Positions 1 through 10,212 of a DNA stretch of 64,000 nucleotides are shown piece by piece. The DNA lies in assembly GCA_030737875.1 (NCBI GenBank), contig CM060911.1:94198599-94262598 (forward strand). The letters are read 5' to 3'. The position numbers and the translations under genes were made by a program. The notes beneath the pieces were generated by a model that made no database searches, was not told the origin of the DNA, and worked only from the letters and a program-made list of their open reading frames with translations. Position 1 is the first letter of the stretch; each line of letters opens with the position of its first letter. The stretch comes from Allium sativum (lineage: Eukaryota > Streptophyta > Magnoliopsida > Asparagales > Amaryllidaceae).

Positions 1-885
1 ATCCTAGTTGAACACGCGATAATTCATGATAAGGGAATCTGGCCAGAACAAGGATGGCAGTCCTAGCGATTTCAAGGATGGTGACACTACGTTGTAGTGG
101 TACAGAATAACGTGATGGAACCCGTACGGTATACGGCAAGGGACTATACATATACATGGAAGGGATGATACGAGTTAGGATGCTAGTACGGTTGGTGCAA
201 AGGACGTTAGACATGCGATGTTATTCCGAGTTTATCTTGTTATCTTGTTACCTTGGTTATCCTGTTACCTTGGTTATCTTGTTACTTGAGTTTATCTTGT
301 TACCTTGGTTATCCTGTTACCTTGGTTATCTTGTTACTCGAGTTTATCTTGTTATCTTAGTTTGATCTGTTTATCTTGTCATCATGTTTATGTTTACTTT
401 CAGTTTATACATGTCATGTTACCTTTACCTGTTCTTAGGCTGAAAGTAGCTAGGACTTACCAGTCTTTATGACTGACCCCGTTTTGTTTCGCCTCTTTTC
501 TTCCGTTCCACCCCTCCCCCCCCCCCAGGTTTACAGGGAGGAAATGTTGCTACTTAGTGCGGATTTTTTGCTTCAAGATCATCATCTATGGGTTGGACTT
601 TTCTTGGCTATGGCTATTTTACTGTTTTACTTGGGGAATAATTTATGACTATGGTTTTATGCTTCTTTATTATTGCAAGACAGGTTTCGATGTAAGTAAT
701 TTAATGGCACTTTGATGTAAAAGGTTTTAGACCTTACTACTTTTATAAAGTAATGAAATCATGTTTTCTTCCGCTGTTTTATATGTTCTGTCTTGTAATA
801 TTTCTGTGCATGTTTACCTAGACAACACCCCTCCAAAGCTAGTGCATTCTCTTGTGAGTGACCCTGGCGGAGGTGGGGTGTTACA
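1..885 (+). repeat. 3' part of a Gypsy (Tekay-like) LTR
   Basis: The sequence ends in GGGGTGTTACA, a typical end for plant Tekay/Del-type LTRs. About 150 bp upstream is a polyadenylation-like stretch (tgtaaaagg, then aagtaatgaaatc near 740). A degenerate tandem repeat of the form gtttatcttgttaccttg occupies about 228-360. No primer-binding site follows the LTR end, so this is a solo LTR or the 3' LTR of an element lying to the left. The LTR start is outside the window. Short ORFs here are repeat-derived and not genes. Confidence 0.6.
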
Positions 886-1053
886 GTTCTTTCTTCTCCA
901 CCTCCAGTAGCGCACGAAGAAATTGTGCATGGTCCATCTCAACCTGCACCTACATTACCATGTACCAGCAGTGCACGATGCACTAGGAGCAGCAGCGGCA
1001 GTGGTTCATCTTCAACTTCCACACCACATGTTAGGCGGCCGAGGCGAACCTAG
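886..1053 (+). pseudogene. C-terminal fragment of an unidentified protein
   Basis: An open frame runs directly out of the LTR end for 55 codons to a TAG at 1051-1053. It encodes a Pro/Ser/Arg-rich tail containing SSSGSGSSSTSTP and ending RRPRRT. I do not recognise the family. Such low-complexity basic tails occur in plant transposon-related proteins, but nothing here proves that. The body of the gene is missing, presumably cut off by the LTR. It could also be chance coding in a GC-richer patch. Confidence 0.25.
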
Positions 1054-1330
1054 TGCACATTTGATTGTTCTAACAAGTAGTGTATGTTTAATTAAGTGGA
1101 TAGTAGTCTTTGTGTATGAATTTTCTATATTTGGTACGTTTATTTATTTCGTATCCATGGATGAACCTAGTGCATGTTTTTGTTTTGTGTACAAACTTGT
1201 TTTGGTACGCTTATTAATTGGATAACCCTGTTGTGTATGAATTTGCTTTGTGTATGAACCTAGTGGTTGTTTTTGTTGATGGCAAATATGTGCAGGTATG
1301 TGTATGCATGTTTTCAGGTGTGCAGGGTTT

Positions 1331-1402
1331 TTACGAAGGCGAGTTTTGGAAACTCGCCTTCGTATTTTTGTGAAGGCGAGTTTCCAAAACTCGCCTTCGT
1401 AA
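1331..1402. repeat. Perfect nested palindrome (hairpin)
   Basis: Two 31 bp arms, 1331-1361 and 1372-1402, are exact reverse complements around a ~10 bp spacer (gtatttttgt). Each arm is itself near-palindromic (gaaggcgagtttt...aaactcgccttc), so one strand can fold as one long hairpin or two short ones. No flanking transposase or coding potential is seen. Confidence 0.8.
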
Positions 1403-1479
1403 CCAAAACAGGTCTAAATCTAAAATTAATTTTAAAACAAGCCTATTCGTGTTATACTTTCCACAAATAGGGCTACACA

Positions 1480-2132
1480 CGTGAATAGTCCTAGTTCCCC
1501 AGGATAGCATTTTTCCATACAACCCATGTGTGCTTTAACAAAACATGAAACTAAATGATCATACACGTGTTATATGAAATATGAAAACCCAAGAATTAAA
1601 CCATATTTAAGAAATAAATAATAAAGGGTACATAGATGGTTTAACTTATAATATGTATTTAGATGAATCTCTTGTTCAAACTCTTCACATTCCGTTCCTA
1701 ACTTGGTGTCAAACCATATAATCAATTTGTTTGTGCAATACTCAAAAGCGTACAAATAACAAGAAAAATTCAGTAATCTTTTCTGCTGTAACGTGATAGT
1801 AGGGATTCAGTGGAGAATAAAAATCCATGGTTAGCTTTACATTCTATAAAACTAGATTAAAGCAATTCTAATAAACAAAAAAATAAAATAGGTCATACCG
1901 AGCCTGGAACAAAATCAGGAACATAGCTATGTTCATGTTTAGTCATTTTATTTCGCATGTAGGGATCACAAGAGAGGTACACTTTCTTCAATAAAATAGC
2001 ATTGGATCATTCTTCCACTTTCAACTTTATGTTCTCCTTTCATGTTATCTCCATACCACTTTCTTTTGGTGCGCCTGACACATAGTGTTTCAGTATCGCT
2101 TTTTTGTTCGATGTTATTATCTCTTCTGCCAT
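1480..2132 (-). pseudogene. DBR pseudogene copy A: exon 1 and part of intron 1
   Basis: Exon 1 (1899-2132) has the same 234 bp length, ATG and splice donor as exon 1 of the complete gene at 19332-19565, and the encoded start MAEEI...SNKK is retained. An in-frame TGA at 2040-2042 (codon 31) breaks it. The sequence from 1480 to 1898 matches intron 1 of the complete gene (18908-19331). No exon 2 follows on the left, where an unrelated hairpin and LTR lie. The copy is therefore a truncated duplicate. Its upstream sequence to about 2290 also matches the intact gene. Confidence 0.88.
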
Positions 2133-2224
2133 GGTTTATATCTACTGAGTCTATAGCCTTTCTTTTTTCCTTCCTCTCTCTTCCCCTCCCTCTTTTGTTC
2201 TGTTTTTTTAGCCCGCCGTATTGC

Positions 2225-2232
2225 GATTATAT
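2225..2232 (-). promoter_or_regulatory. TATA-like box of DBR pseudogene A
   Basis: TATATAAT on the minus strand lies about 95 bp upstream of the exon 1 ATG. It corresponds in position to the TATAAAAT of the intact copy at 19673-19680. Confidence 0.4.
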
Positions 2233-2364
2233 AGACACGAAGTTTAAAGTAGTTGAAGAGTTGGAAACAACATACAATTGGGTTTAGCAAATATGTTGGT
2301 CACCAGCCCAGCAACGAGTCGATAATGAACAATTCTAGAGAACTAATTTATATGTGGTCTGATT

Positions 2365-2780
2365 TGTTGGCATAAACCAAAATTCATTAATTACTTAGGT
2401 GTCTCTTAAATTAAGAGTTATGTTTATTAATGAAGTGTCATATCCATTAGACGAAGTGTCATGCCTATTGGTAAAGTGTTGTGTCTTTTAGTCTAAGAGT
2501 CATGTTCACTTAATGGTTATGTCTATTGAAATGGTTTGTAAACCACTATATATATATGTGGTCATTTTAGTTGGAATTATGGAATGAAAAAAGAGTGAAT
2601 GAATTAAAAAAAGTGAAGGAACAAAAGAAATAAAATACTATCTTCTTCCTCCTACAAAATATCATCTCCTTCTCCCAACAAATTTATATCAGTGCCTCTC
2701 TATTCCATCAAACTGGTATCAAAACCTCTTCAAAAACCAACAAATTGGTATCAGAGCCAAAAGCCAAAAAAACTATAACA
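2365..2780 (+). repeat. 5' LTR of the gag-RRM element
   Basis: 416 bp, starts TGTTGGCATAAACC and ends CTATAACA. It is roughly 97% identical by eye to the 3' LTR. A TATA-rich stretch (actatatatatatgtgg) near 2552-2568 is a candidate promoter. Confidence 0.9.
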
Positions 2781-2782
2781 AG

Positions 2783-2798
2783 TGGTATCAGAGCCTGG
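2783..2798 (+). other. Primer-binding site (initiator Met tRNA)
   Basis: TGGTATCAGAGCCTGG begins two bases after the 5' LTR, where reverse transcription would be primed. A shorter related string occurs inside both LTRs (tggtatcagag near 2748 and 4503) and is not at the boundary. Confidence 0.85.
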
Positions 2799-2805
2799 TT
2801 GAAAT

Positions 2806-4089
2806 ATGACATTTCAATTTCTTTTTCCATTTGTTCTCACAAAAGAAAACTTTGAAGCGTGGAGTAACAAAAAGAAAGAAGAATTGATCTCTAAAGGATT
2901 ATGGGAGATCATTGAAAATGGCTTTGAAGATCCAGAAGATACTAAAGATTTGACGGAGAAAGAAAGAAAATTGATCACAATATTGATTTGGAATGATCTG
3001 CAGGCTCGTATTGTGATGACTGAGAATATCGATGATGAAGCATATGATCATATTATTGGAGAAAATTGTGCGAAAGATGCGTGGAATTTATTGAAGGAGA
3101 TTTATGGTAAGAATGTGAAGGAGAACATACAAGAAGATAAATTGAAAGAGGCTTTTTCTGAAGTCAAAGCTGAAAGTAGCGTAATTGAGCCCGCAAACGT
3201 GCCAAATGGCAACGAAGCCAAAGTACACATTGAAGAGGTTAAGTCAACCGATGATGTAAAAGATAATGCAAACAATATGAAATACGGGGATGTTGCAAAC
3301 AAGCCTAAAGAAGAAAAAGATGATGAATCACTGCCCAAGGCCGACGATGCTGCAAAAGAAAAAACCGGAAATGATGTCAAAGACACGGTTAGTAGCATTG
3401 CGGATATGGGAAAAGAATCTAAAATTGTGGTTTCAAAAGAGGCAAACTTTCTTCAGAGTAATACACCCATAGTTGAGCATAGCAAGAACGAAAGGATTGT
3501 GTTAAAGCACAAAAATGTTGCAGCTGAACCAGAAAAAAAGAAGGTCACGATGACTGAATTTGTTGTGGATGGATCAATTGATATAATGAAAGAAGCAAAT
3601 GATGCTATAAACATCAAAGAAGCAAATGGTTCTAAAGATACCCAAGAAACAAACGATCCTACTAAGGATACTACTGAAGAAACATTCTCAAGTTACTTCA
3701 GGAAATACGGGGAGATCACAGATTCAACCAAAGAAGCTAGTGGACTCAAAACAAATAAAATCTTTCCTACGTACCTTGATGATAAACCAAAAGAGCATTG
3801 TAGCTCGTATGGAGAAATTGTTGAAGCTCGGATTATGGTTGACCATGCCACCAAAAGGTCGAGTGATTTTTCTTTTGTGACATTTACTAGCAAGGATGCA
3901 GTTGAAAAAATAACTCCCAAGGGTAAAATGCATGATAAGTTGATGCCTCCGCAGAAGAAGAAGACAAAAAAGAAAATTCGGATAATATCCTTATCTTTAC
4001 CGAAACATGAAAAATATAAAGATTGGATAGCAACACTTACGAACACAAATGGGGTCGTATTCAACAAGTGTCGCTGCATTAGGCATTAG
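2806..4089 (+). CDS. Gag-like / hnRNP-RRM chimeric protein, 427 aa
   Basis: The ORF starts just after the primer-binding site and ends 33 bp before the 3' LTR. Residues ~12-115 (ENFEAWSNKKKEEL, GLWEIIENG, WNDLQARIV, AKDAWNLLKEIYG) match the UBN2/Copia Gag N-terminal fold. Residues ~115-280 are a Lys/Glu/Asp-rich low-complexity linker. Residues ~285-300 (EETFSSYFRKYGEITDS) resemble the start of an hnRNP RRM1. Residues ~315-375 (KTNKIF..., SYGEIVEARIMVDHATKRS, FVTFTSKDAVEKI, KGKMHD) resemble RRM2 of plant hnRNP1/RNP1-like proteins. RNP2 is gutted (KIF runs straight into PTYLDD) and the RNP1 octamer reads SDFSFVTF, keeping its aromatics but not the Arg-Gly. There is no CCHC knuckle. I infer capture of a host hnRNP gene fragment. 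RNA binding by the RRM remnant is doubtful, but the frame has stayed open over 427 codons. Confidence 0.8.
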   Translation: MTFQFLFPFVLTKENFEAWSNKKKEELISKGLWEIIENGFEDPEDTKDLTEKERKLITILIWNDLQARIVMTENIDDEAYDHIIGENCAKDAWNLLKEIYGKNVKENIQEDKLKEAFSEVKAESSVIEPANVPNGNEAKVHIEEVKSTDDVKDNANNMKYGDVANKPKEEKDDESLPKADDAAKEKTGNDVKDTVSSIADMGKESKIVVSKEANFLQSNTPIVEHSKNERIVLKHKNVAAEPEKKKVTMTEFVVDGSIDIMKEANDAINIKEANGSKDTQETNDPTKDTTEETFSSYFRKYGEITDSTKEASGLKTNKIFPTYLDDKPKEHCSSYGEIVEARIMVDHATKRSSDFSFVTFTSKDAVEKITPKGKMHDKLMPPQKKKTKKKIRIISLSLPKHEKYKDWIATLTNTNGVVFNKCRCIRH

Positions 4090-4122
4090 GCATTCGAAGG
4101 AATTTTGGTTTAGGGGAGGCAT

Positions 4123-4537
4123 TGTTGGCGTAAACCAAAATTCATTAATTACTTAAGTGTCTCTTAAATTAAGAGTTATGTTTATTAATGAAGTGTCATA
4201 TCCATTAGACGAAGTGTCATGCCTATTGGTAAAGTGTTGTGTCTTTTAAGTCTAAGAGTCATGTTCATTTAAAGGTTATGTCTACTGAAATGGTCTGTAA
4301 ACCACTATATATATGTGGTCATTTTAGTTGGAATTATGGAATGAAAAAAGAGTGAATGAATTAAAATAAGTGAAGCAACAAAAGAAATAAAATACTATCT
4401 TCTTCCTCCTACCAAATATCATCTCCTTCTTCCAACAAATTTATATCAGTGCTTCTCTATTCCATCAAACTGGTATCAAAACCTCTTCAAAAACCCACAA
4501 ATTGGTATCAGAGTCAAAAGCCAAAAAAACTCTAACA
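4123..4537 (+). repeat. 3' LTR of the gag-RRM element
   Basis: 415 bp, TGTTGGCGTAAACC...CTCTAACA, preceded by the purine tract at about 4111-4120. It differs from the 5' LTR at around a dozen positions and by a shorter TA run. Confidence 0.9.
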
Positions 4538-4555
4538 TGAGTTTCCTTTTATTAG

Positions 4556-4834
4556 AGCATTCCCAACCCACACTGGATCCAACGATCTTCAACAGAAGGT
4601 CGGTTGGCACATTTTGGGTTGCTCTGGCAACCCGTAAGGTTGCTGGAGCAACCCGTAATGTTGGTTGTTTAACCGACTTTTTAAAGATATGATAAACACA
4701 CACAATTAGATTTGCTTCAGGTGTCACGTGGATTGTGATTGAATGGAGTAAAATTTGGCAGGACTTTAACTGGCCAAAAGTTAGCCAAGTAAAGCAAATG
4801 CTGTTGGATATGGGTTGGTCTAGTGACCTTCAAA
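4556..4834. mobile_element. Possible MITE
   Basis: The left end (attcccaacccacactggatccaac) and right end (ctgttggatatgggttgg) are imperfect inverted repeats sharing CCAACCCA and ATCCAAC. The interior has inverted copies of ggttgct/caacccg motifs and no coding potential. I found no clear target duplication, so the exact ends are uncertain. Confidence 0.35.
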
Positions 4835-5100
4835 AAGATGATTGATTTGATGTTCCCCAACTCTGCGTTTTGTCTATTGTCTTGCCTCACTACTGACGTT
4901 GTTCATTTCGATCTTGCAAGGTTAATGCATATTCGCAAGTTTCTTCAAAATATGTCATTTCGTCATATTAGGTGAATTTGATTTCTTTCGGCAATGGTTA
5001 CAATACATAATTTATAATGGATATTGATCATTGGAGCTGGGCATTCAAGTGTCAGAATATGTACGGAAAGCAAATTCTGATTACTATTTGCGCTAGGCAT
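4835..5100. other. Intergenic, nothing recognised
   Basis: AT-rich sequence without open frames of note, inverted repeats or matches to other parts of the window. Confidence 0.5.
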
Positions 5101-5149
5101 ATAGTGCAGTAAACATCTGTTGAGAAGTCGAGGGCCATGGTAAAAGCAA

Positions 5150-5460
5150 AATTAAACAAACAAACAAGGGAGTAGTGGTTGACACTGCTTCTTTATTCCT
5201 CCTGTCTCTACTCCGTATTTGAATTATTTGAGCCTGGCGCAAGCACGGGAAAAGATCTCAGAAATTGGCGTGGCCGTCCTATCCTCCAATTATTTCTATA
5301 TATTTTTTGGCAACGAGGTATTTAAGCGTGACACACTGATGGAGGAGAAATGTGTTTTTTGCTGTAAAAAGGGTATTTCAGCGTGCTATTTGAACGAATA
5401 TTTATATATAATGCAATTTTAATTTATTTGTTCTGAATTTATTAAATATTAATTGCACAT
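5150..5460. repeat. Duplicated DBR upstream region, copy A
   Basis: From about 5150 (attaaacaaacaaacaaggg) to 5460 the sequence matches 19745-20145 with scattered substitutions and gaps, for example actccgtatttgaattattt in both. It belongs to the same duplicated block as DBR exon 1 and the Myb-like fragment; copy A has been split by the gag-RRM element and the possible MITE. Confidence 0.8.
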
Positions 5461-5531
5461 AAAAAAAGGGCTACATTTCATTAAACGAAACAAAAATACA
5501 GCTAGTACACTGAAAATAAAACGAGTACATA

Positions 5532-6057
5532 TTACCAACTATGACGATGATCAAATCTATTCAACTCCGCTAAAATAAACCCCCATACATCACTGTCGTC
5601 AAGCTCATCGGCAATCTCCAGATTCCGCGGGTTATTGCGGAAAATCATCATAATTTCTCATCGCTCAACATCTGACACAGCTTGAACAATATTGTAGCAA
5701 CGGGAAACGACATCCTGAAGGTAGAGAGTCACGAAAAAGTCGCTCGTGCTGCCACGTTCGGTGTGTCTGCGCCTAGAGGGTTTAGCAGAAGGCGGGTTGT
5801 CAGTAGTCATCCAATAGGAATAATAACCGGCGTCGATAGCGGTGAAAGAAGCAGTTAGTGTAGGTGGAGGTGCATACGTAGTAGGAGGTGCAGATTAAAA
5901 CAGTCGTTTAAAACTGCCGGGACCATCCCATAAAAGTTGTTATCCTTGTTGTTCGCTCTTCTAAAATCTCAATGTAGGTATCGATGAAAGTTGTCTTCCG
6001 TTCCTCCGTCCAATTGGCAAAAGGCCGAGAAATAGAAGAAGCAGAATGAGAAGACAT
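5532..6057 (-). pseudogene. Myb/SANT-like (Myb_DNA-bind_3 type) gene remnant, copy A
   Basis: The ATG at 6055-6057 opens MSSHSASSISRPFANWTEER, followed by KTTFIDTYIEILEE. The Trp-Thr-Glu-Glu...Phe-Ile pattern is typical of Myb/SANT-like domains of plant L10-interacting-MYB and PIF/Harbinger ORF1 proteins. This frame stops at 5908-5910. A second frame continues with a Pro-rich linker and SRCYNIVQAVSDVER, then TGA (5658-5660), then EIMMIFRNN and further codons to 5532. The gene therefore carries at least one frameshift and two stops. The same TGA is present in copy C at 20.35 kb, so it predates the duplication. A host gene or a Harbinger accessory gene are both possible. Confidence 0.55.
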
Positions 6058-6590
6058 ACTGAAAAACAAAAATCTCAAAAAAAAAAACAGAAAATTTCCA
6101 AGAAAAAAATATATTAAAAAATTAAACGCAATGGTATTAAAAAAACCCTGTTTTGCAGCTTTGTTTGTTGCCAAAAAATGGAAAATAAGTGAGGGGAGGA
6201 GGTGCTTGTTGGCTGTAATAGGGAAAGGAGGGGGGATTATAGGGGGAGCTCGGTCTGCCTGGAAAGTGGACCATCGCTTGTGTCGTAAGTTTGCGTCCGA
6301 AAAGTTGGACGCCAATGGTCCATTTCAACCGCTTCTTTTGACTGTTGTTTAACGTTCAAAAAGGTGTTACGCGTCACGCAAACGCATCGTTAACATGGCT
6401 ATTTTCTGCTGTGAACGGCACCTTAGAGTAGGCTTTTTCATTTCTCTCAACAACTATGAAGTATTTTCAAGTGCTAATGTAGTTTACAATACAAATTTAG
6501 TACATGGTTAACCATATGATTTTGTGGTACAACAATCATAATAGCAGGCATTTCATAACGTTTGATTTTTTTTCAATTTCTAGTATCTAT
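6058..6590. other. Intergenic, upstream of the Myb-like remnant
   Basis: A poly-A/T rich stretch (6060-6125) is followed by GC-richer sequence containing a G-rich run near 6190-6250. Overlapping short frames on both strands look accidental. Nothing else is recognised. Confidence 0.4.
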
Positions 6591-6960
6591 TTGTAATAGG
6601 GTTTGGAGAATGTTTCCATTGAATTTCAGAGAAGCAAGATAAAGAATTTGAATAAAGTTATAGAGAATACTTTTATTTGATTTTCAAAATGATTTCAATA
6701 CATTATATTCGAGATGCAATACGGTATTTATAACAACACATAGTAATGACAATATATTTAAGTTTAGGCTTCATGGCATGACCTGCTTTGCAAATGCGGT
6801 GAGAGGATATCGAGTATGGTCTTCAAGATTGTAAACTTTTAACCTGTTTTGCTCATTCTAATATGAAATATCTTTTTGCAGAAGAGATTATCATTTACAT
6901 TACTTATTCTTTTTGCAGAAGAGATTATCATTTACATTACTCATTTCAGTACCCTCTCTT
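6590..6960 (-). repeat. Copia LTR fragment
   Basis: Read on the minus strand it contains TATAAATACC (near 6726-6735) and a 3' end rich in AT. A purine tract (minus strand AAGAGAGGGTACTGA, near 6945-6960) adjoins the coding remnants to the right, as expected for a 3' LTR of a minus-strand element. A 33 bp motif (ctttttgcagaagagattatc) is tandemly repeated at about 6870-6940. Confidence 0.45.
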
Positions 6961-8330
6961 AAACCTAGGGTTGCCAAAGCCCTAGATTTGATTCCACATG
7001 CGAACCATTAGATCTAAGATGAAAATAACGAAATTTCTTCCGTTTGAACATGCTGATAAGTTCAGATCTGATAGTTTTGTTGAGAAATGAAGCTTCAGCT
7101 CCATTTTTGATAAAAGCTTGACCGGAAAGAAATTTCAACATCATTTGATCTTCTTCCATGCTTGGATCTGAAGCTTTGATACATGATTTGTCAAAAACAT
7201 TACAGATTTCATTCTTTTTTCTTTGTGATGTTCGGATTTGATGATTTTCCATTTGATTTGAAAAGGTCTTTTGAGATTTGGTCCTTTAGTTCATCAATGT
7301 TCATATCATCTCTGAATATGGTAAAGTTTGTGACTGGGACTAGCATTGGTTTATATTTCAGCACATTAGTGTCTGGTATGCCATTAACTTATAATTCTCC
7401 TTTCGGAACTAATTCCCGAACAAAGGATAGATCGATTCTATGTGTTTTGTTCTTGCATATTGAATTGGATCTTTGAAATTTTGACCGTGCTTTTATTGTC
7501 GTACCACAATATGGTTTGGTATCAATCTTTAACTTCAGTTCACACAATATCAATTGAATTCATTTAATCTCAGAGAAGTATTGTTGACCACACTTCTATA
7601 CTATGTTTCCGTACTTGACTTGACATAGTAGGTTGTTTTTTTTAACACCATGAAATTAAGTTGCTTCCATTGTAAATGCAGTATCCAGTTGTTGATCTTC
7701 TATCATCTGATTTTGTTGCCCAGTCAACATTAACATATCCAGTTATGTTTAATTATTTGCATGCTTTAAGTGTTAAACCATAAGTGTTAAACCGTAACCG
7801 ATAGTATCTTTGAGATATCATAAAATTCTTTTCACAGTTTTTCATTGCTCGCTCAGAGGATTCTTCATAGTTTGAGAAATATTGTTAATACAAAAAGTAA
7901 TAATTAGTCGTGTTATAATTGCATATTGTAACGCATCTATAACACTCTTGTATATTTAACATTAAATATGGTTTCTTCCCTGTATTTCGAAAAATGTTGA
8001 ATGCTAATCATAGGAGTTGGTCGGAATTAGCACTCTCCACTTTAGTTTTAATTAATAGATCTCAAATATACTTCTTTTGTCATAGAAATTTTTCCATGTT
8101 TGATCTCCTTGTGACCTATAAGTCTAAAATGTATGTTAATTCCCCTATATCTTTGATTGAAAACTTAAGGTTAAGGTACCGAGTTAAATGATTTATGTCT
8201 GCAGTATTATTTATTATAATAATCAAGTCATCTACATATTTTAGTATGTAGATTGTTGATGAATAATTAACTTTAATAAACAATAGTACAAAATAACAAA
8301 TAAATATCTTGCCAAATATATCCAAATGAT
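6961..8330 (-). pseudogene. Degenerate Copia pol (RNase H and RT remnants)
   Basis: On the minus strand the block near 8116-8325 reads IYILKYVDDLIIIINN...LNLKFSIKDIGELTYIL, the Copia RT catalytic YVDD region and the following KDLG-like motif. Further left, around 7640-7760, are broken RNase H fragments. Stops and frameshifts are frequent. The order (LTR, RNase H, RT from low to high coordinate) fits one minus-strand Copia truncated at about 8330. No function is expected. Confidence 0.6.
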
Positions 8331-8600
8331 TTCTCGTATATCAGGATGATTTCATTACCGTTATTTCATAATTTTCTTTTCCCTTACATTCCTAATTTCC
8401 TTTTTCTATCTGATGTTATAAATACAAGTCAATGCCTATGTATTTTGTATCCAACAATGTATTCAAAGATCTGAATAAGACACAACACTGAAATAATAAA
8501 AACATTATCATCTTCATTTTCTGTTGCATACTATAAGATTTCAAACTTGATATCAGAGTTGTTGTGCTTCGCAGCATCCCATTAGATCTACTTTCCTGTT
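8331..8600 (+). repeat. LTR 3' end and leader of a plus-strand Copia
   Basis: A TATAAATAC box (8417-8425) and AT-rich tail are followed by ttgatatcagagttgttg (about 8547-8564), a degenerate form of the TGGTATCAGAGC primer-binding site. The leader continues after the insertion at 8601-14250 into a Gag start at 14311. The LTR start is lost in the junction with the neighbouring Copia remnant. Confidence 0.5.
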
Positions 8601-9342
8601 TGTTGGGAAACAATGGCCGAGTCGCGGACCAGGTCGCTTTCTTAAAGACGATTCGGCGATCTGGTCGGCGGTGCAAAACCAGTTCGTACTTTCGCCGCCG
8701 CCTCTAGGATAAAACAGCCTCTCTGAAATTAATAACTGATCTGCTTTGCACAAACAAATCAGTGCAGATTTGCACTTTCTGAATTTAACTGCTCGAAAAT
8801 TTCCGTAAGAATATTTTAATGGCGGTGGAAGACAAAAGAGAAAAACATTATCTATATCAATCTCGTCTAATCTGAAGATAATAATATATAGACAAGGATT
8901 AGGTTATTCGAAAATACTGGTCAGTGGAGGAAAATAGGATCTGCGAAATACTTGGTCAAAGTTTACTGTTTCAAATTAAATTCGGATCAAAAATATTTTC
9001 CGTAATTAAAAAACAGTTCGAAAAAATCAAGTTTTTCTGGTCTAAAAATATAAGTGTCTACACCACATAGACAAGGCCCAAGCCCGAACCGAACCGAACC
9101 GGGCTAGGCCGGGTCGGGTCGAGTCGGTCGGTCGGTCGCGCGCGCGTGTGGTGGTCATGATGCATTGTCTCCCTCCTCACAACAAAGCATGCATTGGGAG
9201 CCCCAGGCCCCATCAAAACTTCTTAGAAACAAGTATAAATACTTGCTTCTTTCATGTAATCCCATGATGTGGGACTATTCACATTTAGGAGCCATCATAC
9301 ACTTATTTCTATATTTTAAACAATTCACATAAATTTCCAACA
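8601..9342 (-). repeat. 3' LTR of the Copia at 8601-14250
   Basis: 742 bp. It contains a GC-rich island with ggtcggtcggtcgcgcgcgc near 9110-9150. It is longer than its partner mainly through extra ccgaaccgaacc and related units. Confidence 0.9.
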
Positions 9343-10212
9343 ACCCCCACTTGAATTTTTTAAAATATTATCGAGCAGTTTCTAAAAACATAAGACTGTG
9401 CATAAACAAAGGTGTCATCCGACTTGAACCTTTGCGTAGTGAATAAGATTCAGTTTTTACTAGAGTGACACGTAGTCTTGAACTCTATTCCTGACATCAA
9501 ACCACACACAATCTTTTCCATAGTGCAATCAAATAAGCCCGTGCGTTTATAGCCATGCACGTCTATCCCAGTTTAGTGAACGCTCTAGAAGTTCTGCCCA
9601 AAACTCCATAGGAAACGGCCACATTTCCACGTTCACATAGGTGAGTCTATCAAGAGTACTCCTGAGGGTAGGTACTCCACTACAAATAGAGTATAGATCT
9701 CATTAAGAGTTTATATTAACTCATCCTCTAATCACTTCAGGAATACATGCTTCTTAATATATAAATTTAGCATGTTCATCTACTATCACTACACAACTTG
9801 TTTTTACCCATTGAACCTAGTTCTTGGGATCTCCAGTCATTTAGTTCGGGTTACCATTGTGCGTGATTCCACTATCTCAGGCAGTAGTCCCATTCTTTTA
9901 GAATTATTAAGGACTTTCTTTTTGGTCAGTCCTTTCATCAAAGGATCTGCCAAATTATCATCACCTCATATGTGATGTTCTCTAACAATACTGTGTATAC
10001 GACTATCATTTCTTACCGTTGTAATATCGGTTCTGTTTTCCTTTCAATAGTCGTCGAATTTTTCATCACTATGTATGTGATGTTCTTTTACAGTATTGTG
10101 CTTACGACGTCGTTTTCTACCGTTGTTATAACGGTTCTATATTTTTTGTAATAGCCGCGGAACTATCACAATCGATTACACCACTGGTGTCTATTTTTCC
10201 TTTATAGGGATC

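Larger units (their letters stand above)
2365..4537 (+). mobile_element. Non-autonomous Copia-like LTR element with a gag-RRM ORF (TR-GAG type)
   Basis: This 2173 bp element has LTRs at 2365-2780 and 4123-4537, both running TGTTGGC...TAACA. A perfect primer-binding site TGGTATCAGAGCCTGG (2783-2798, complementary to initiator Met tRNA) follows the 5' LTR, and a purine tract (taggggaggcat) precedes the 3' LTR. Flanks TGATT and TGAGT look like a target duplication with one change. The interior holds a single ORF (2806-4089) and no protease, integrase, RT or RNase H. The layout matches what are called terminal-repeat retrotransposons with a GAG domain (TR-GAG). It sits in the upstream region of DBR copy A. 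Confidence 0.9.

Noticed and set aside
1899..2132. DBR copy A as a functional exon
   Set aside because: In-frame TGA at codon 31 and no downstream exons.
3102..3398. Minus-strand frame of 98 codons inside the gag-RRM ORF
   Set aside because: Shadow of the biased codon use of the plus-strand ORF; no recognisable domain.
9101..9150. ggtcggtcggtcgcgcgcgc tract as a regulatory or Z-DNA element
   Set aside because: Simple-sequence expansion within a Copia LTR, present with different length in the partner LTR; no further support.
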